DNA from: an uncultured bacterium | Lineage (GTDB): Bacteria; Actinomycetota; Coriobacteriia; Coriobacteriales; Atopobiaceae | Direction of reading: 5' to 3' | Length of the DNA stretch: 64,000 bases | NCBI GenBank assembly: GCA_905214865.1 | Contig: CAJMNO010000008.1 | Location: 17,130-81,129, forward strand | Part shown: positions 1 through 13,026 of the stretch, piece by piece | Numbering within the stretch: the first letter of the stretch is position 1 | Layout: the number at the start of each line of letters is the position of its first letter | Notes under the pieces: model-generated | Told to the model about the DNA's origin: nothing | The model's database searches: none | Seen by the model: the letters and a program-made list of their open reading frames with translations, nothing else | Position numbers and translations under genes: made by a program

Positions 1-2354
<2,354 letters not shown>

Positions 2355-2539
2355 GTGAGAGACCCCTATGCTACTGGGCCCAACCGCGTCGGCGTGGGCC
2401 TTGGACTGATCCGTTTTGGTCAGCCTACCAGTGTATAGCCGCGACGGGCGACTCACAGAAGGCGCATGATGCCCCATGCCGCGGGGTAGAATCGTACGGT
2501 CACACATCTGCAAGCTTGGCTAGCCAAAGGAGTTCCTTC

Positions 2540-3406
2540 ATGGCAGACGAACTAGACAGGAAGCAGCTGCGCCGCGAGGTCGACCAGGCGCTGGGGCATG
2601 GCGGCGCCCCCCAGCACCAGGGTCCGGAGCAGTTCCAGATGGCGGAGGGCTCCTCCGCAAGGCACGTGATCGGCGTCATCTCGGGCAAGGGAGGCGTCGG
2701 CAAGTCGCTGGTCACCGGCGCGGTGGCAACCAGCCTCAGGCGCGCGGGCAAGCGCGTGGGCATCCTCGACGCCGACATCACGGGCCCCTCCATCCCCAAG
2801 ATGTTCGGGATGTCCGGGGTCCACGCCATGGCGCGCGACGAGAAGATCCTCCCCGCGGTGTCCAAGGGCGGCATCGAGGTCATGAGCACCAACCTCGTGC
2901 TGCAGAGCGAGACCGACCCCGTGCTGTGGCGCGGGCCCATGCTCATGGGCGCCCTCGAGCAGTTCTTTGGCGACACGGACTGGGGCGAGCTCGACTACCT
3001 GCTCGTTGACATGCCCCCGGGAACGGGCGACGTGGCACTCACGGTGTTCCAGTCGCTCCCCGTGGAGGGCGTGGTCATCGTGAGTTCCCCCCAGGACCTG
3101 GTCCAGATGGTCGTGGGCAAGGCGCTCAACATGGCCGCCATGATGAGCGTCCCCGTGGTGGGCCTGGTCGAGAACATGGGCTACCTGGCCTGCCCGCACT
3201 GCGGCGAGAGGATCGAGCCCTTTGGCCCCAGCCGACTCCAGGAGACCGCAGACCACTTTGGCATCATGGCGCTGGACCAGCTCCCCATAGACCCCGCCAT
3301 CGCCGCCAGCTGCGACGAGGGCGACTTTGAGCAGAAGATGCCCCAGGGCCTGGTCGCCAAGACAATTGACCAGATCCTCGCGCACGACGAGGCGGACGGC
3401 CGATGA
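2540..3406 (+). CDS. mrp: Mrp/NBP35-type P-loop Fe-S carrier ATPase
   Basis: 288-residue cytoplasmic ATPase of the Mrp/ApbC family, which binds and hands on Fe-S clusters. The deviant Walker A GKGGVGKS lies near residue 51, followed by DADITGPSIPKMFG, the switch motif DMPPGTGD and a CPHC pair that would bridge the cluster in a dimer. An N-terminal segment of about 40 residues rich in Q and G replaces the DUF59 domain found in some relatives. The start at 2540 was chosen because AAAGGAG lies nine bases upstream; the longer reading from 2348 has no ribosome site. The stop overlaps the next start as ATGA, so this is the first gene of a three-gene unit with two flavoproteins. Confidence 0.93.
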   Translation: MADELDRKQLRREVDQALGHGGAPQHQGPEQFQMAEGSSARHVIGVISGKGGVGKSLVTGAVATSLRRAGKRVGILDADITGPSIPKMFGMSGVHAMARDEKILPAVSKGGIEVMSTNLVLQSETDPVLWRGPMLMGALEQFFGDTDWGELDYLLVDMPPGTGDVALTVFQSLPVEGVVIVSSPQDLVQMVVGKALNMAAMMSVPVVGLVENMGYLACPHCGERIEPFGPSRLQETADHFGIMALDQLPIDPAIAASCDEGDFEQKMPQGLVAKTIDQILAHDEADGR

Positions 3407-4689
3407 CGCAGCGCAGGGCGGGACGCGGGCCCTCGCGCGCCGCGGTCCGCGAGGGCCAGCTCAGGCGGGCCCGCTCCATCGAGCTGCCCGCCTCCTGCGA
3501 CGTCGCCGTGGTGGGAGGCGGCGCGTCGGGCCTCTGCGCGGCAATCGCCGCCGCCGAGGCGGGCGCGAGCGTGGTCGTGCTCGAGCGCGACCTGGAGTGC
3601 GGGCGCACCATCCTCGCGACGGGCAACGGACGCTGCAACTTCTCGACCGTCGAGCTGGGGGCCGACCGCTACAACGACCCCGCGTTCGTCTCCCCCGCCC
3701 TCGGCGAGACCCCCCTGGACGACATCCTCGCGTTCTTCCGCGAGTCCGGGCTGCGCTGGTCGCTCGAGGGTCCGCGCCTGTACCCCGTCTCGCGCCAGGC
3801 TGCGTCGGTGCGCAGCGTGCTGCTGCGCCGCGCGCGCAGGGCAGGCGTCACGCTCGCCCCGGCGCGCACGGTCGTCTCGCTCGAGCCCGGCTCCGACGGG
3901 TTCTCCCTCGCCCTCTCCACGGAGGGGGAGGAGTCCGTCTCCGGCCTCCTCGCGGGCAGCGTCGTCCTCGCCACGGGCGGCGGCGCCCTGGACCTCCCTC
4001 GCCACCTCGGCCTGGAGGTCACCCCCACGTCCCGGGCGCTCTGCCCCGTCGACTGCGAGGACTCCCCCGTGCTCGGCCTCGACGGCAGGAGGGACCAGGC
4101 GGCGGTCTCGCTCATCCACGGGCACTTCCCCTGCTGGAGGGAGAGGGGCGAGGTCCTCTTCCGCGACTACGGCCTCTCGGGCATCGTGGTCTTCGACCTC
4201 TCCCGCCGCATACAGCCGGACGACGTCGTGACGATCGACCTCGCCCCCGACGTGGCGCGCTCCGAGCTGCAGGAACTCGTTGACCCCTTCGCCCGCGGCA
4301 CCTTCGAGGAGGGCTGCCTGGACGGGATCCTGGACCCCTCAATAGCGCGTCTCCTCGAGCGGCTCGCCCGCGAGCGCTGGGACGGTGGCATCGAGCTCCC
4401 CGGCAGGGAGGACCCTCCCCGCTCCGACTCCGAGGCCCTCATGCGCCTCGTGAGCGGGCTCCCGCTGCGCGTGACGGGGGTGCACCAGGGCGGCCCCGCC
4501 CAGGTCACCAGGGGAGGCGTCGCAACCTCGCAGGTCGACCCGCACACCATGGGGGTGCGTGGGATGCGTGGTCTCTTCGCCTGTGGCGAGGCGCTCGACG
4601 TGGACGGGGACTGCGGGGGATACAATCTTTCGTGGGCCTGGAAGAGCGGACTGGTTGCCGGCTCAAACGCCGCGGAGAGGACACGCTAG
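3403..4689 (+). CDS. HI0933/BaiN-family FAD-dependent oxidoreductase
   Basis: 428-residue flavoprotein of the HI0933 (BaiN, RdsA) group. The Rossmann FAD motif VVGGGASGLCAAIAAAEAG starts near residue 35, the family marker GNGRCNFS follows near residue 73, and the C-terminal FAD motif GVRGMRGLFACGEALDVDGD ends with the GGYNLSWAWKSG segment. Members of this family reduce diverse substrates, including steroids and unsaturated compounds in gut bacteria; the substrate here cannot be read from the sequence. About 30 basic residues precede the FAD domain, so a later start is possible, but the ATGA overlap with mrp supports this one. It is followed after one base by a second flavoprotein. Confidence 0.88.
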   Translation: MTQRRAGRGPSRAAVREGQLRRARSIELPASCDVAVVGGGASGLCAAIAAAEAGASVVVLERDLECGRTILATGNGRCNFSTVELGADRYNDPAFVSPALGETPLDDILAFFRESGLRWSLEGPRLYPVSRQAASVRSVLLRRARRAGVTLAPARTVVSLEPGSDGFSLALSTEGEESVSGLLAGSVVLATGGGALDLPRHLGLEVTPTSRALCPVDCEDSPVLGLDGRRDQAAVSLIHGHFPCWRERGEVLFRDYGLSGIVVFDLSRRIQPDDVVTIDLAPDVARSELQELVDPFARGTFEEGCLDGILDPSIARLLERLARERWDGGIELPGREDPPRSDSEALMRLVSGLPLRVTGVHQGGPAQVTRGGVATSQVDPHTMGVRGMRGLFACGEALDVDGDCGGYNLSWAWKSGLVAGSNAAERTR

Positions 4690-4690
4690 C

Positions 4691-6352
4691 ATGCTCGAGC
4701 TCACCGGCATTCGCATCCCCCTGGACCACCTGGACGGCACCTTCCCCACCGAGGAGGAGGCAATCCAGAAGGCGGTCCTCCGCAAGCTGCACCTCCCCCT
4801 CAACGACATCGACCAGATCGAGCTCAGGAAGCGCTCGCTCGACGCCCGCAAGAAGTCGGACGTCCGCTACAACTACACCCTCCTCGTGACGCTCTGCGGC
4901 GGCGCGGAGGCGGAGCGCGAGCTGCTCCACCGCCTGAGGAGGCACCACGAGCTGCGCGGCGTGCGCGAGTACAGCGAGACCACCTACCGCTTCCCCGCGC
5001 ACCTGGGCACCATGCCGGCCAAGCGCCCCGTGGTCGTGGGCGCGGGCTGCGCCGGGCTCTTCTGCGCGCTCGCCCTCGCCGAGGCGGGGCTCGAGCCGCT
5101 GCTCGTGGAGCGCGGCGAGGACGCCGAGGCCCGGTGCGAGAGAATCGACCACTTCGAGGAGACCGGGGAGCTCGACCCCGAGAGCAACATACAGTTTGGG
5201 CTCGGCGGCGCGGGGACCTTCTCTGACGGCAAGCTCGGGACGGGCACCAAGAGCCCCGCGCACCGCCTCATCCTCAAGACCTTCGTGGACGCGGGGGCGG
5301 ACCCCAAGATCATGTGGGACGCCAAGCCGCACGTGGGAAGCGACGTCCTCCCCACGGTCGTGACCAACATCTGCGGGCGCATTGGCGTCCTGGGCGGAGA
5401 GGTGCGCTTTGGCACCCGGCTCACGGGCATCTCCACGTCGGGTGGCAGCGTGAGCGGGGTCACGCTCGAGCGCCGCGACCCCCAGACCGGGATCGTGGTG
5501 GAGGAGCGCGTCCCCGCGGACAACGTGGTGCTCGCCTGCGGCCACTCGGCGCGCGACGTCTTCTCCATGCTTGCCAAGACGGGCATTCGCCTCGAGCGCA
5601 AGACCTTCGCCATGGGCGTGCGCATCGAGCACCTGCAGTCCATGGTTGATCGCTCGCAGTACGGCCCCGTGGCGGGTCACCCCGCGCTCGAGCCGGCATC
5701 GTACAAGCTCGTCGCGCACCTGCCCTCCGGCAGGAGCGCCTTCTCCTTCTGCATGTGCCCGGGCGGCTACGTGGTCGCCGCCGCCAGCGAGCCGGACGGC
5801 GTGGTGACCAACGGCATGAGCCTCTCCGCCCGTGACGGGCAGAACGCCAACGCGGGGTTCCTGGCCAACGTGTTCCCGGAGGACCTCCCCGGTGACGACG
5901 TGCTCGCAGGCGTGGAGCTTCAGCGCACGTGCGAGCGCGCGGCGTTCGAGGCGGGCGGTGGCGGCTACGTCGCCCCCGCTCAGCTGGTGGGCGACTTCCT
6001 GAAGGGAGTCCCCTCCACCGCGGGCGGAGACGTGCTGCCCACCTATCCGCGCGGGGTCGCCTGGGGCGACGTCGCGGCGTGCCTGCCAAACTACATCGCG
6101 CAGACCCTGCGCGAGGCCATCCCCGTGATGGACCGGTACCTGCACGGCTTCGCCACCGCCGACGCGGTGCTCACGGGGGTCGAGACCCGCTCCAGCTCAC
6201 CCGTGCGCGTCACGCGCGGCAAGGAGCTGCAGTCCGTCTCGTGCGCGGGGCTCTGGCCGTGCGGCGAGGGCGCGGGCTACGCCGGCGGCATCATGAGCGC
6301 CGCGACCGACGGGCTGCGGGTCGCCGAGGCCCTGGTGGCATCCCTCAAGTAG
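4691..6352 (+). CDS. COG2509-type FAD-dependent dehydrogenase
   Basis: 553-residue uncharacterised flavoprotein. The first 110 residues or so form the family's N-terminal alpha/beta domain. The FAD-binding motif VVVGAGCAGLFCALALAEAG begins near residue 112, then come NIQFGLGGAGTFSDGKL, the CPGGYVVAAASE segment and the C-terminal PCGEGAGYAGGIMSAATDG. Homologues are widespread in anaerobes and of unknown substrate. The ATG at 4691 lies one base after the previous stop, which implies translational coupling. Last gene of the mrp-flavoprotein operon; it converges on the PTS IIB gene. The family call is strong, the biochemical role unknown. Confidence 0.85.
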   Translation: MLELTGIRIPLDHLDGTFPTEEEAIQKAVLRKLHLPLNDIDQIELRKRSLDARKKSDVRYNYTLLVTLCGGAEAERELLHRLRRHHELRGVREYSETTYRFPAHLGTMPAKRPVVVGAGCAGLFCALALAEAGLEPLLVERGEDAEARCERIDHFEETGELDPESNIQFGLGGAGTFSDGKLGTGTKSPAHRLILKTFVDAGADPKIMWDAKPHVGSDVLPTVVTNICGRIGVLGGEVRFGTRLTGISTSGGSVSGVTLERRDPQTGIVVEERVPADNVVLACGHSARDVFSMLAKTGIRLERKTFAMGVRIEHLQSMVDRSQYGPVAGHPALEPASYKLVAHLPSGRSAFSFCMCPGGYVVAAASEPDGVVTNGMSLSARDGQNANAGFLANVFPEDLPGDDVLAGVELQRTCERAAFEAGGGGYVAPAQLVGDFLKGVPSTAGGDVLPTYPRGVAWGDVAACLPNYIAQTLREAIPVMDRYLHGFATADAVLTGVETRSSSPVRVTRGKELQSVSCAGLWPCGEGAGYAGGIMSAATDGLRVAEALVASLK

Positions 6353-6385
6353 CGACGATCGCACGGCGTATCGACGCACAAGCGA

Positions 6386-6430
6386 GGCGCCGTCGCCCAT
6401 CTCGGACGGCGGCGCCCCTTTGTCTTCCAG
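6386..6430 (+). terminator. Possible Rho-independent terminator after the flavoprotein operon
   Basis: A GC-rich imperfect inverted repeat built on GGCGCCGTC and GACGGCGGCGCC (6386-6416) is followed by CCTTTGTCTTCC. The stem needs a three-base bulge, so the call is moderate. It lies between two convergent genes. Confidence 0.5.
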
Positions 6431-6493
6431 GTTGTCATGGGAACGTTCCCGCACCGAGGAATGCCACTTGGGCGGATGCCTCGCGGGCGACCC

Positions 6494-6775
6494 CTACTTG
6501 CCCAGTGCCAGGACCAGCCTGGACAGCTCGGACTCAACGTTCATGCCGGTGAGGAACGCGACCCCGTTGAACACGGGCACGTCGTAGTCCTCCCCCTCGG
6601 ACTTAACGACCGAGACGTACGCGTCCGCGTCCACGAGCGCCTGGGGAAGGTCAGCGACCTCGACGGCGACGACGTCCGCATTGACACCACGGGCCACCAG
6701 CAGCTTCCTGACCTTCTCTGCGACGACCTGCGAGGTGGCGACACCCGACCCGCACGCGACAACGACCTTGGGCAT
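6494..6775 (-). CDS. Orphan PTS IIB protein, galactitol/lactose-cellobiose-like fold
   Basis: 93-residue cytoplasmic PTS component that would carry phosphate on a cysteine. It opens MPKVVVACGSGVATSQ, the family's phospho-loop, with the active cysteine at residue 8. IIB proteins of this type receive phosphate from a IIA protein and pass it to sugar bound to IIC. No IIA, IIC, HPr or regulator lies nearby, so it either serves a remote permease or has another role. The start at 6775 was preferred over 6781 because GAGGGG then sits six bases away instead of touching the codon. A plausible promoter lies at 6811-6840. Confidence 0.85.
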   Translation of the reverse strand: MPKVVVACGSGVATSQVVAEKVRKLLVARGVNADVVAVEVADLPQALVDADAYVSVVKSEGEDYDVPVFNGVAFLTGMNVESELSRLVLALGK

Positions 6776-6810
6776 GTGCATCCCCTCTCAACTGACTCAC
6801 AACGGCTCTA

Positions 6811-6840
6811 AGTCTACGCAGAATCCGCCCGTTTGGGCAA
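6811..6840 (-). promoter_or_regulatory. Candidate sigma-70-type promoter for the PTS IIB gene
   Basis: On the minus strand TTGCCC (6835-6840), 18 bases, then TAGACT (6811-6816), about 35 bases before the start codon. A small inverted repeat, CCGTTT/AAACGG (6829-6844), overlaps the -35. Confidence 0.4.
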
Positions 6841-6954
6841 ACGGAAACAGGAGCCTAATCTACGCCTCCCCACGGGCGCGGTGGCAAGATGCCCTGAGGA
6901 GCATGCTCACTCGCCCTCTGGAGCCGTCGTGTCCAGGCAGGCAAGGCCCTCCCG

Positions 6955-9252
<2,298 letters not shown>

Positions 9253-9278
9253 GGCAAGCCTCCCTCTTCGCTCCAATA

Positions 9279-9290
9279 GAACAAGTGTAC
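9279..9290. promoter_or_regulatory. Possible LexA (SOS) box before uvrB
   Basis: GAACAAGTGTAC differs at one base from the Gram-positive/actinobacterial consensus GAAC-N4-GTTC and lies 27 bases upstream of the uvrB start. SOS control of uvrB is common. No such site is seen before uvrA, polA or ligA. Confidence 0.4.
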
Positions 9291-9384
9291 CCTATGGGAG
9301 AGGGGCCTTCCACTTCCACGGAGGCGATGCCGCCGGGCCTTCCTGGCACACGCACGGATTTGAGCTGCCCCGCGCGTGCAACGG

Positions 9385-9975
9385 CTAGTTGGTGTCGGTG
9401 ATGCCGTTGGGATAGAGCTCCTGGTACTTTGCGTAGGCGTCCTTCACGCGCACCAGGTAGGCGGCCGTCTCGGCATACGTGATGTTGTTGGAGATGTCGC
9501 CGCCCGAGCTCTGCCAGCTGCTCACGGAGCCGAGCCCGGCGTTGTACGCCGCGATCACCTCGTCGGTGGAGCTGAGGTTTGCCTGCAGGTAGGCCAGGTA
9601 CGCCGTGCCGTACTCGATGTTGGTCGTGGGGTCCGTGAGTGCCGTCGGGTCGTACGTGGACGAGTTCACCGAGCCAAGCGACGCAAGCTCCTGCGAGGTC
9701 GCCGGCATCAGTTGCATCAGCCCCTGCGCCCCCGCGTCGGACTGCACGGTGGGGTTCCAGTTGGACTCGCACTTGATGACCGCGCACACAAGGTAGGGAT
9801 CCACGCCGTAGCGGTCCGACGCGTCCTGGATGATGTCCGCGTACTTCACCGGATAGAAGATGGACCTCACGAGGTTGTCCGGCACCAGCGAGAACCCAAA
9901 GGTGAGCACGCACACGATGGCCATGAGCGCGATGGGGATGGTCCGGAACCACCTGAAGAAGCGCGTGTCTCCCAT
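9385..9975 (-). CDS. Membrane-anchored lytic transglycosylase (SLT domain)
   Basis: 196 residues. One N-terminal membrane segment (about residues 12-32) anchors a soluble SLT-type peptidoglycan lyase domain. The catalytic glutamate is in CAVIKCESNWNP, followed by GAQGLMQLMPATSQ and the substrate-groove motif AAYNAGLGSVSSW, all typical of Slt/MltE-like family 1 enzymes. It cuts the glycan strand to give 1,6-anhydro-muramic ends. The start at 9975 lies two bases after the coaE stop, which fixes it and shows the pair are co-transcribed. This coaE-transglycosylase pairing matches the CoaE-Slt order common in Gram-positive genomes. Confidence 0.9.
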   Translation of the reverse strand: MGDTRFFRWFRTIPIALMAIVCVLTFGFSLVPDNLVRSIFYPVKYADIIQDASDRYGVDPYLVCAVIKCESNWNPTVQSDAGAQGLMQLMPATSQELASLGSVNSSTYDPTALTDPTTNIEYGTAYLAYLQANLSSTDEVIAAYNAGLGSVSSWQSSGGDISNNITYAETAAYLVRVKDAYAKYQELYPNGITDTN

Positions 9976-9977
9976 GC

Positions 9978-10610
9978 TCACTCCGCCTTCCTGGCAGGCC
10001 GCCAGCCATTGGCCTGGTGGGCGTCCCACCAGGCGTCGGCACGTGCCATGAGCTCGTCGGCACTGCCCCGGTTGTCGACGAGCGTGTCGCAGTGCGAGCC
10101 CAGGTACTCGTCGCTCGGCTGCCGCGCCGCCCGGGCGTCGAAGTCCGCCCCGTCCATCCCGCGCCCGATGGCACGGCGTCGACGCTCCCCGAGCGGGCAG
10201 GCGACGGCGACGACCTCGTCCGCCAGGTGGACGTACGGCTGGAACCTATCGAGGAGCGGGACCTCGACCACCACGCAGGAGGGTGCGTCCGACATCCTGC
10301 TCAGGCTCGAGAGCCTCGCCATGAGCGCAAGCCCGATGTGGGGGAGCTCGATCGCCTCAAGACGTGCCGCACCCTCCGCAGAGGCGAAGGCCCGCCGGGC
10401 GAGAAGCGTCCGGTCGAGCTCGCCGGTGGCGGGGTCCAGCAGGTCGTCGCCAAACGCGCGCGCGACCGCCTTGAGGCAGTCAGACCCGGGCGCCAGGACC
10501 TCGCGCGACAGCTGGTCGAGGTCTATCCGCCTCGCCCCACGCGCCTGCAGGCGGCGGGCGAAGCTTGACTTGCCAGAGGCGATGCCACCGGCCACGAACG
10601 CAACGTACAT
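9978..10610 (-). CDS. coaE: Dephospho-CoA kinase
   Basis: 210-residue enzyme for the last step of coenzyme A synthesis, phosphorylating the 3'-hydroxyl of dephospho-CoA. The P-loop GGIASGKSS is at residues 8-16, the ARRIDLDQLSREVL segment holds the substrate-binding Asp, and VVVEVPLLDRF is the family's central motif. GGGGGAGAG precedes the ATG directly. Length and domain order are normal. The downstream transglycosylase begins two bases after the stop. Confidence 0.94.
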   Translation of the reverse strand: MYVAFVAGGIASGKSSFARRLQARGARRIDLDQLSREVLAPGSDCLKAVARAFGDDLLDPATGELDRTLLARRAFASAEGAARLEAIELPHIGLALMARLSSLSRMSDAPSCVVVEVPLLDRFQPYVHLADEVVAVACPLGERRRRAIGRGMDGADFDARAARQPSDEYLGSHCDTLVDNRGSADELMARADAWWDAHQANGWRPARKAE

Positions 10611-10671
10611 CTCTCCCCCTTGCGATGAGGTGCCTCACGCCGCCGCGGCGGTCGGACGCACGGAAGAAGCA

Positions 10672-10704
10672 GGGGCGCGGCCGGCCAGAAGCCAGCCGCG
10701 CCCC
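10672..10704 (-). terminator. Hairpin after the zinc-ribbon gene
   Basis: A perfect 10-bp stem GGGGCGCGGC/GCCGCGCCCC (10672-10681 and 10695-10704) lies 20 bases past the 10725 stop. The minus-strand tail GCTTCTTCC is only partly T-rich, so it may be a weak terminator or a processing stem before coaE. Confidence 0.55.
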
Positions 10705-10724
10705 CGTGATCGCTGGAAGTTGGT

Positions 10725-11138
10725 CTAGGAGCGGAGGTCGAACTTCTGGTGGCACCGCGGGCAGGTGACCCTGATGTGGCCCTTGCCACGCGGGACGCGC
10801 ACGCGCTGGTGGCAGTTGGGGCAGGTGGCATGCTTGAACTCGCGACCCTCGCGGGCGGCGGCAGCGGGGTTTGAGACCCAGCCGCTCACGGGACCGAGCT
10901 TGGACATGACCTGTTCGTTCTCCCTGCGGCGCGAGGCGACGTCGGGCGAGAGAATCCTGAACACCGCGTACGCGACGAGCAGCAGGACGATGATCGTGAG
11001 GGGCAGCGCCCGGACGAACAGGTTGATGATGAGCAGGATCGCCGCGACGACGACCACGAGGATGGAGAGCTGGTCGACCCCGTTACGACCGTTCATGAAG
11101 TTGGATGAGTTGCCGCCAAAGCCGCTCTTTGCCACCAT
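10725..11138 (-). CDS. Small membrane protein with C-terminal zinc ribbon
   Basis: 137 residues of unknown function. Two adjacent hydrophobic segments (about residues 24-45 and 46-65) form a hairpin in the membrane, then a basic loop, then a double CxxC zinc ribbon: CPNCHQ and CPRCHQ spaced by about 18 residues near the C-terminus, resembling the MJ0042-type ribbon. Zinc ribbons of this kind bind nucleic acid or protein; which one is not visible. It sits upstream of coaE with a hairpin between, and is preceded by a 170-bp gap. Confidence 0.75.
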   Translation of the reverse strand: MVAKSGFGGNSSNFMNGRNGVDQLSILVVVVAAILLIINLFVRALPLTIIVLLLVAYAVFRILSPDVASRRRENEQVMSKLGPVSGWVSNPAAAAREGREFKHATCPNCHQRVRVPRGKGHIRVTCPRCHQKFDLRS

Positions 11139-11310
11139 GACCTCTTTCCCGGGACGAGGCTCCCGTGCGTTTGTCCTTCATGCCATCGGCGGAACATGTC
11201 CGTCCGAAACTACGGTAGTACAGTAGCTTAGCGCATCGGGGCGGGGCTTTGCCCGTACCCCCGCAATGGACCCACAAAGCCCACCGCCCAATGCGGGTGG
11301 TGACCGGCGG

Positions 11311-12099
11311 CTACCTCGCGGCGTCCACGAACGCGTGCCACAGCGCGCGGTCGCTTGCGAGCGTGCTCCAGGTGTACTCGGGATGCCACTGCACGCCGAG
11401 CACGAAGCGGTGACCGGGGAGCTCTATGCACTCGGGCACACCGTCCGTCGCCTCGCCGGAGAGCACCGCGCCCTCCCCCAACCTGCCCACGCAGCAGTGG
11501 TGGCTGGAGTTCACCTGGATGAGCGGAGAGCCGACGATGCTCCTCAGGAGCGTCCCCTCCCGCACCTCGACCGGGTGCGCTGGGTCGGTGAGCACCATCG
11601 CGTGGCGCCAGTGGGCCATGCCCTCGCGCGGCTTGAGGCCGGGCACGTCCATGCACAGCGTGCCGCCGAGGACCACGTTGAGCAGTTGCGTCCCCCTGCA
11701 TGTGGTGAACAGGGGCTTGTCCGCCTCGAGGACCCTCTCGACGAGGGGGAACTCAAAGCCGTCGCGCTCGGGGCACAGCAGGGACTGGTCGTAGGGTCCC
11801 TCGTCGCCAAAGCGGCGCGGGTCGACGTCGGGGCCACCGGGAACCGCGAAGCCGTCGCAGATGTCGACGAGGTGAGAGATGAGTCCCTCGTCGTGGGTGA
11901 GCGGGAGCATCAGGGGGACGCCGCCCGCGTCGATGATGGCATCGGCGAAGACCGAGATCATGGACTCGCTCGGGGCGAGGTGCTCGGGGATCCTCAGCGA
12001 CGGCTCCTGGACCTCCCAGCGCGGGGCGACTCCGATGATGGGGCCGTGCCCCTCTCCCCTGCCACTGGAAACGACCTCGTCCACATGAGCCTCAGCCAC
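11311..12099 (-). CDS. Peptidase C26 / gamma-glutamyl-GABA hydrolase-like amidotransferase
   Basis: 262 residues, class I glutamine amidotransferase fold as in PuuD. The nucleophile is in LFTTCRGTQLLNVVLGG (about residue 130), preceded by VPGGPDVDPRRFGDEG, and the His-Glu pair is in GVQWHPEY. The family hydrolyses gamma-glutamyl amides; the natural substrate cannot be told here. The start is GTG at 12099, chosen for GGGGGAG five bases upstream. Its 3' end lies near a GC-rich, imperfectly paired stretch (11270-11305). It is upstream of nothing co-directional until the zinc-ribbon gene 170 bp away, so likely monocistronic. The ABC importer next door could supply glutamyl compounds, but that is inference. 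Confidence 0.86.
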   Translation of the reverse strand: MAEAHVDEVVSSGRGEGHGPIIGVAPRWEVQEPSLRIPEHLAPSESMISVFADAIIDAGGVPLMLPLTHDEGLISHLVDICDGFAVPGGPDVDPRRFGDEGPYDQSLLCPERDGFEFPLVERVLEADKPLFTTCRGTQLLNVVLGGTLCMDVPGLKPREGMAHWRHAMVLTDPAHPVEVREGTLLRSIVGSPLIQVNSSHHCCVGRLGEGAVLSGEATDGVPECIELPGHRFVLGVQWHPEYTWSTLASDRALWHAFVDAAR

Positions 12100-12143
12100 T
12101 CGAACTCCCCCTTTTCAATCGCCTCAAACCCCAAGCATTCTAG

Positions 12144-12183
12144 GAAAGCGCCCCGGGGCCTTGGACAGCCACGGGGCGCTTTC
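12144..12183 (-). terminator. Terminator of the glutamate-type ABC operon
   Basis: A perfect 12-bp stem GAAAGCGCCCCG/CGGGGCGCTTTC with a 16-base loop lies 25 bases past the ATPase stop. It is A/T-rich at the base and could act in both directions. Confidence 0.75.
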
Positions 12184-12207
12184 ATGGAAACAGAACACCG
12201 GCGCTGC

Positions 12208-12975
12208 CTAGTGCCCGCTTATCGACTCCAGGAACTCCTTGGCACGCTCGCTCTTGGGATGGTCGAAGAACTCGTCCGGGGCACCCTCCTCCACGATCTG
12301 GCCGTCCGCCATGAACACGACGCGGTCTGCCACGCGGCGGGCGAAGCTCATCTCGTGCGTGACCACGATCATGGTCATCCCCTGGCGGGCAAGCTCGACC
12401 ATCACGTCGAGGACCTCGTTGATCATCTCGGGATCGAGCGCGCTCGTGGGCTCGTCGAACAGCATCGCCTTGGGGTGCATGGCGAGGGATCGCGCGATGG
12501 CGACGCGCTGCTGCTGGCCGCCGGAGAGCTGGGCGGGCACCTTGGAGGCCTGCTCCGCCACGCCCACGCGCCTGAGGAGTTCCATGGCCTCTGCCTGCGC
12601 CTTCTCCTTGGGCACGCCCAGGACGTCGATGGGGCCTATGGTGACGTTGTCCAGGATGGACATGTGGGCGAAGAGGTTGAACTGCTGGAACACCATGCCC
12701 AGGTCGGCACGCATCGCGGCGAGCTCCTTGCCCTCCTGGGGAAGCGGCTTGCCCTCGATGAGGATCTGGCCCGAGTCGATGGTCTCGAGGCGGTTGATGG
12801 TTCGGCAGAGCGTGGACTTGCCCGAGCCGGATGGCCCTATGATGACGAGGACCTCTCCCTTGTCGACCCTGAGGTTGATGTCCTTAAGTACGTGGAGGTC
12901 GCCGTAGTGCTTGTCGACGTCCCTGAGTTCGATGACGGGGATCTGCTTGCCCTCGTCCTGCATGGTGGTGGCCAT
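12208..12975 (-). CDS. glnQ: Polar amino acid ABC transporter ATP-binding protein
   Basis: 255-residue cytoplasmic ATPase of the GlnQ/GluA group. Walker [11 protein letters not shown]-loop [12 protein letters not shown], signature LSGGQQQR, Walker [13 protein letters not shown] and the H-loop VTHEM are intact. Last gene of a four-gene operon with two permeases and a binding protein; 51 bases separate it from the preceding permease. The set matches glutamate/glutamine/aspartate importers, but ligand identity cannot be read from the ATPase. Confidence 0.93.
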   Translation of the reverse strand: MATTMQDEGKQIPVIELRDVDKHYGDLHVLKDINLRVDKGEVLVIIGPSGSGKSTLCRTINRLETIDSGQILIEGKPLPQEGKELAAMRADLGMVFQQFNLFAHMSILDNVTIGPIDVLGVPKEKAQAEAMELLRRVGVAEQASKVPAQLSGGQQQRVAIARSLAMHPKAMLFDEPTSALDPEMINEVLDVMVELARQGMTMIVVTHEMSFARRVADRVVFMADGQIVEEGAPDEFFDHPKSERAKEFLESISGH

Positions 12976-13026
12976 GTCCCTCCCATCCGTGGCGCGTGGG
13001 CCACGATCAATTGACCCTGAGCGAAC

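Noticed and set aside
11224..11245. Single copy of the GCTTAGC repeat
   Set aside because: GCTTAGCGCATCGGGGC is similar to the cluster D unit for a few bases only, with no partner copies; may be chance.
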